Shown here: piece after piece, positions 7,085-9,627 of the stretch
Numbering within the stretch: position 1 is the stretch's first letter
Layout of the letters: each line of letters starts with the position of its first letter
Source: Opitutales bacterium
Lineage (GTDB): Bacteria > Verrucomicrobiota > Verrucomicrobiia > Opitutales > JAIRKQ01
DNA: 9,627 bases
Reading direction: 5' to 3'
Assembly (NCBI GenBank): GCA_029059365.1
Contig: JAIDVZ010000161.1
Span: 1 to 9,627 of the forward strand
Program-made: the position numbers and the translations under genes
Notes under the pieces: generated by a model
Databases searched by the model: none
What the model was told of the DNA's origin: nothing
Seen by the model: the letters and a program-made list of their open reading frames with translations, nothing else

Positions 7085-7477
7085 CTATGCATCCATCGGG
7101 ATCTGTGTGAATGCATCGTACGGCGTACCGGATGATAAGCGCCGGCTAAAATTAAGTGCCTCCACCATCTGATGAATATTTTGTATCGAGTGGCAATTTT
7201 TCAAGTAAGCGACCAGGGACAGTCTAAAAAATTCCGCATTCGCTATTTGGCGCTGGATAAATTTAAAATACTCCTCTCCAGCAGCAGGTAATTTATTCGC
7301 GGTACGTTTATCTAGCGGATGTTGCAGCACATTGCCCTGATTCGATCTCAAACCTGTCTCACCACGAACCTCTGCACCTACCTGGCAAAGACTTGTATGA
7401 TGCCCGTTCTTGGGAAAATTTTCTCCAGCATTATTGATCTCCGGACCATGGGAATTTTGCTGGTATATCGGGTACAT
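7085..7477 (-). CDS. Hypothetical protein, 130 residues, orphan ORF between rho and nusA
   Basis: Not recognised. The ORF runs from ATG 7477 to TAG 7087-7085. Residues 1-60 are polar and Gly/Asn-rich. Residues about 67-115 look structured and helical: EEYFKFIQRQIANAEFFRLS and HQMVEALNFSRRL are amphipathic. No signal peptide or membrane segment is visible. Against it: no Shine-Dalgarno sequence, a start codon only 12 bp after the rho terminator's T-run with no room for a promoter between them, and a terminator on its far side. An upstream in-frame TAG at 7507-7505 blocks a longer N-terminus. Beyond its TAG the same frame stays open for 24 codons (7084-7013) to a TAA, so the protein may once have been longer. 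It is not RimP. If it is not a gene, 6847-7582 is a 736-bp spacer holding only the terminators and promoter-like sites listed separately. Lineage-specific small protein, gene remnant and chance ORF are all open. Confidence 0.42.
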   Translation of the reverse strand: MYPIYQQNSHGPEINNAGENFPKNGHHTSLCQVGAEVRGETGLRSNQGNVLQHPLDKRTANKLPAAGEEYFKFIQRQIANAEFFRLSLVAYLKNCHSIQNIHQMVEALNFSRRLSSGTPYDAFTQIPMDA

Positions 7478-7489
7478 GTACCGGACGCT

Positions 7490-7533
7490 AAAAAAAACAA
7501 CTGACTAATCAACCAATAAGTTAGCCAGTTGTT
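7490..7533 (-). terminator. Intrinsic terminator 2 downstream of rho
   Basis: Minus-strand RNA 7533-7521 (AACAACUGGCUAA) pairs with 7508-7496 (UUAGUCAGUUGUU) over 13 bp, with one G-U wobble, around a 12-nt loop and runs into eight consecutive U (7497-7490). The single plus/minus asymmetry (A-C mismatch on the plus strand, G-U wobble on the minus) and the U-run orientation both indicate that it acts on minus-strand transcripts, that is, on rho. Confidence 0.85.
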
Positions 7534-7550
7534 ATATGCAAAAAAATATC

Positions 7551-7575
7551 TACGAAAACGGCGATACTTCGCCGT
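7551..7575 (-). terminator. Intrinsic terminator 1 downstream of rho
   Basis: Minus-strand RNA forms a perfect 7-bp GC-rich stem, ACGGCGA / UCGCCGU (7575-7569 with 7564-7558), around the 4-nt loop AGUA, starting 8 bp after the rho stop codon. The U-tract is short (UUUU then CG), with a second seven-base T-run 12 bp further on (7546-7540). It is probably a first, leaky terminator backed up by the stronger one at 7533-7490. Confidence 0.75.
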
Positions 7576-7582
7576 GTATCTT

Positions 7583-9454
7583 TTAACGATTAAGGTTCAA
7601 CAAAAACTCGGTATTAGTCTTTGTTTGTTTTATCCTCTGGATGAGCATTTCCATAGCCTCAACACTCGGAACCCCCTTCAACACGCGACGTAAAACGTAA
7701 ACCTTTTCGAGCTCATCGGGATGATATAACAGCTCCTCTTTTCGAGTACCGCTTTTCTCGATATTTATCGCTGGGAACATACGTTTTTCAGCCAATGTAC
7801 GGTCAAGATGAAGTTCCATGTTGCCAGTACCTTTAAATTCTTCGAAGATAACCTCATCCATCCGACTACCGGTCTCAACAAGTGCAGTCGCGAGAATTGT
7901 TAAACTCCCACCACCTTCAATGTTACGCGCAGATCCAAAAAACTTTTTAGGGCATTGTAATGCATTGGCATCTACACCACCGGATAATAATTTCCCGCTA
8001 CTTGGTTGTTCGGTGTTGTGTGCACGCGCCAACCTCGTGATTGAGTCCAACAAAATTACAACATGTTGCCCAGCTTCTACCTTTCGACGTGCTTTATCGA
8101 TGACCATATCCGCTGCATGTACGTGATTATCTGCGGATTCATCGAATGTTGAGCTGATTATTTCCGCATTTGGAACTTGTCGACGAAAATCGGTAACCTC
8201 CTCCGGTCGCTCATCGATCAACAGAATTATCAGGCTAACATCTGGACGATTCTTCGTGATCGCATCAGCGATACATTGCAAGAGTACAGTTTTACCGGTA
8301 CGTGGTGGAGCAACAATAAGACCACGTTGTCCAAGCCCCACAGGAGCCAATAGGTCAATGATACGCATCGAACGATTGTCCCATCTCACATCATCACTGG
8401 TCTCTAAAAATAGGCGCTCAGTAGGATAATATGGCAAAAGATCCTTGAATTTAGGCAAATCGAATACCTTATCCGGCGGTAGACCCATGACGTCTTTTAT
8501 TGATAAAACGAACGGACAAGTTGCATTTTGGGTCTGTGGATGTAAAAATGCGGTGATTTCTTGACCACGCCTAAGTCCATATTTTTGAATAAATAATTTG
8601 GAAACAAATGCACTTTGCGGCTTGATCCGATAATTATCGCTCGCGTAAACAATTAACCCGTCGCCACCTTCTATTGATTCCAAAACGCCATGCACTATTA
8701 TCGGGCGCTTATCAACAAAAATTTCGTTTGTTATTACCTCGAGTACACGCGCACTTGACGCTCTTTTGAGGGTATCTATATCATCACCAAGATTGCTGGT
8801 TATGCTGAATTCAGCTAATAATTGAGCAGCGGTTTTTACACAATACGTATTGAAATCAAGTGGTTCTTGTGAAAAATCGATACTGGATTCTGCGAGTGCA
8901 TTTAACTTTTCGAGCGACTCGAAACACTCTAGATTCTTCATAAATCCGGTATTGAATTGCCCAATACGTATTTGTTTAGCAAAACGAGGCTTAGAATCAT
9001 TGCGGCCACGAAGTTGCTGATTGTTGCGTTGATTATTATTCTTACGTCTCGGATCATTTCTCCGCTCATTATCGATCACCGGTTGTCCGGGGTTAGACTG
9101 TTGATGGCCTCCTCCATATTGCCCAGGTATAGATTGCTGAGCAGGAATATTTGATCCACGTCGCCTGTTAGGACGGACCTCACGTTCTTTCTCAACAGGA
9201 ACATTCTCGGTATCCGATGCACTCCATGCTTCTTGTTTAGGTTGTTCAACATCCTTGTAAACATAGCTCAATGTGTCCTGTGGTTCTTCATCCTTCGGGT
9301 CCACTGAAATTCTTTCTGGGATTTCCTCCGATTCACGCACGGTGGTTGATTTCGTCACGCGTTTGCGCCCTCGGCGTACTGGTTTGGTCTCTTTAGCTGG
9401 ACTCTCTGGAACCTCTCCAGCTACAACATCAGGATCATTAAATTCGCTTTCCAT
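7583..9454 (-). CDS. rho: Transcription termination factor Rho with long disordered N-terminal extension
   Basis: Hexameric RNA-dependent ATPase that ends transcription of untranslated RNA. The 623 residues compare with 419 in E. coli. Residues 1-160 are low-complexity: acidic/basic to 100, then rich in Arg, Asn, Gln and Gly. A Rho_N-like helical segment spans about 200-245 and the cold-shock RNA-binding domain about 252-322. The ATPase core has Walker A APPRTGKT (382-389), [11 protein letters not shown] (413-423), Walker B VVILLD (465-470) with [10 protein letters not shown], the Q-loop region SGGVDANAL (491-499), and [13 protein letters not shown] (540-552) with the arginine-finger segment. 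All ATPase motifs are intact. The cold-shock domain is unusual: aligned without gaps to E. coli, Phe62, Phe64 and Arg66 become Asp265, Leu267 and Val269. Start: ATG 9454; the frame is closed by a TAA at 9469-9467, and no Shine-Dalgarno sequence precedes it. Rho often represses its own gene through the leader. Confidence 0.97.
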   Translation of the reverse strand: MESEFNDPDVVAGEVPESPAKETKPVRRGRKRVTKSTTVRESEEIPERISVDPKDEEPQDTLSYVYKDVEQPKQEAWSASDTENVPVEKEREVRPNRRRGSNIPAQQSIPGQYGGGHQQSNPGQPVIDNERRNDPRRKNNNQRNNQQLRGRNDSKPRFAKQIRIGQFNTGFMKNLECFESLEKLNALAESSIDFSQEPLDFNTYCVKTAAQLLAEFSITSNLGDDIDTLKRASSARVLEVITNEIFVDKRPIIVHGVLESIEGGDGLIVYASDNYRIKPQSAFVSKLFIQKYGLRRGQEITAFLHPQTQNATCPFVLSIKDVMGLPPDKVFDLPKFKDLLPYYPTERLFLETSDDVRWDNRSMRIIDLLAPVGLGQRGLIVAPPRTGKTVLLQCIADAITKNRPDVSLIILLIDERPEEVTDFRRQVPNAEIISSTFDESADNHVHAADMVIDKARRKVEAGQHVVILLDSITRLARAHNTEQPSSGKLLSGGVDANALQCPKKFFGSARNIEGGGSLTILATALVETGSRMDEVIFEEFKGTGNMELHLDRTLAEKRMFPAINIEKSGTRKEELLYHPDELEKVYVLRRVLKGVPSVEAMEMLIQRIKQTKTNTEFLLNLNR

Positions 9455-9524
9455 AAGTAAAAATCGTTATGCAAAAATAAAGTGCAAAACTTCCCGCTCA
9501 AAACACATGTGCTTTTCTAAAAAA

Positions 9525-9569
9525 TCAAGTGAAACAACGAAGAAATAGCAAAGAAGTTGACCTCAACAT
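9525..9569 (-). CDS. Possible 14-residue leader peptide upstream of rho
   Basis: An ATG at 9569 begins a 14-codon frame (MLRSTSLLFLRCFT, then TGA) inside the proposed rho leader. An AGGTG sequence lies 2-5 nt before the ATG, closer to a Shine-Dalgarno sequence than anything at the rho start itself. E. coli rho also has a leader ORF (rhoL), although of different sequence and length. Such a short ORF arises easily by chance, so this is a weak call recorded because of its position. Confidence 0.2.
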   Translation of the reverse strand: MLRSTSLLFLRCFT

Positions 9570-9578
9570 GCACCTAAA

Positions 9579-9607
9579 ATTTTAAATGTCCAGCACATTT
9601 GTGAAAA
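9579..9607 (-). promoter_or_regulatory. Candidate promoter for rho
   Basis: The minus strand shows TTTTCA (9607-9602, 4 of 6 to the -35 consensus), a 17-bp spacer and TAAAAT (9584-9579, 5 of 6 to the -10 consensus). Transcription would start near 9572 and give a leader of about 118 nt before the rho ATG. A second, weaker pair (TTGAGC at 9501-9496, TATTTT at 9479-9474, spacing 16) would leave only about 12 nt of leader. AT-rich DNA makes such matches common. Confidence 0.35.
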
Positions 9608-9627
9608 TTTTTATTTAAACGATAAAT

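Noticed and set aside
7085..7087. TAG read as a sense codon (stop reassignment)
   Set aside because: nusA ends in TAG directly before infB, truB and infB end in TGA, and rho ends in TAA, so all three stops work normally here.
7319..7504. Plus-strand 61-codon ORF opposite the orphan ORF
   Set aside because: It runs through the terminator sequence at its end, lacks a ribosome-binding site and shows no recognisable motif; the minus-strand frame is longer and better patterned.
1..9627. CRISPR array, insertion sequence or phage genes
   Set aside because: No regularly spaced repeats, transposase motifs or terminal inverted repeats were seen; the window is a housekeeping operon.

Overview
The window carries a bacterial transcription/translation operon on the minus strand, preceded on the same strand by the gene for termination factor Rho. 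Reading along the minus strand (right to left): rho (9454-7583), two back-to-back intrinsic terminators (7575-7490), a spacer with one unrecognised 130-codon ORF (7477-7085), a leader with a promoter-like box and a third hairpin/T-run (6952-6875), then nusA (6846-5602), infB (5595-3163), rbfA (3140-2796), a DHH phosphoesterase of the NrnA type (2803-1817), truB (1845-1126) and a shortened ribF-like gene (1129-551). The last four junctions are tight: a 22-nt gap, then overlaps of 8, 29 and 4 bp, so nusA to ribF is almost certainly one transcription unit. On the plus strand at the left edge, a small membrane protein (13-474, possibly cut by the window edge) converges on it.

The genes fit together. 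NusA and Rho tune elongation and termination, IF-2 starts translation, RbfA matures the 30S subunit, TruB makes tRNA pseudouridine-55, and NrnA clears short RNAs and/or pAp. The ribF product should supply FAD, but it contains only the adenylyltransferase half. rimP, which often precedes nusA, is not present here.

The organism is a bacterium using the standard stops (TAA, TGA and TAG all end core genes) with moderately AT-rich DNA. A long, Arg/Asn/Gln-rich Rho N-terminus, the nusA-infB-rbfA-DHH-truB-ribF order and scarce Shine-Dalgarno sequences would fit a member of the PVC group (Verrucomicrobia/Chlamydiae side). The truncated RibF and the two-helix hydrophobic protein, which resembles chlamydial inclusion-membrane proteins in architecture, hint at a host-associated lifestyle. 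This taxonomic reading is inference from family knowledge and was not tested by any search.

I do not see a wholly new multi-gene system such as a defence island, CRISPR array or mobile element. The most unusual points are: (1) RibF stops exactly where the riboflavin kinase domain should begin; (2) Rho lacks the RNP1 aromatics of its primary RNA-binding site while carrying a large disordered N-terminus; (3) there is a possible terminator-type attenuator in the nusA leader; and (4) an orphan ORF sits between terminators, with its reading frame continuing past a TAG.
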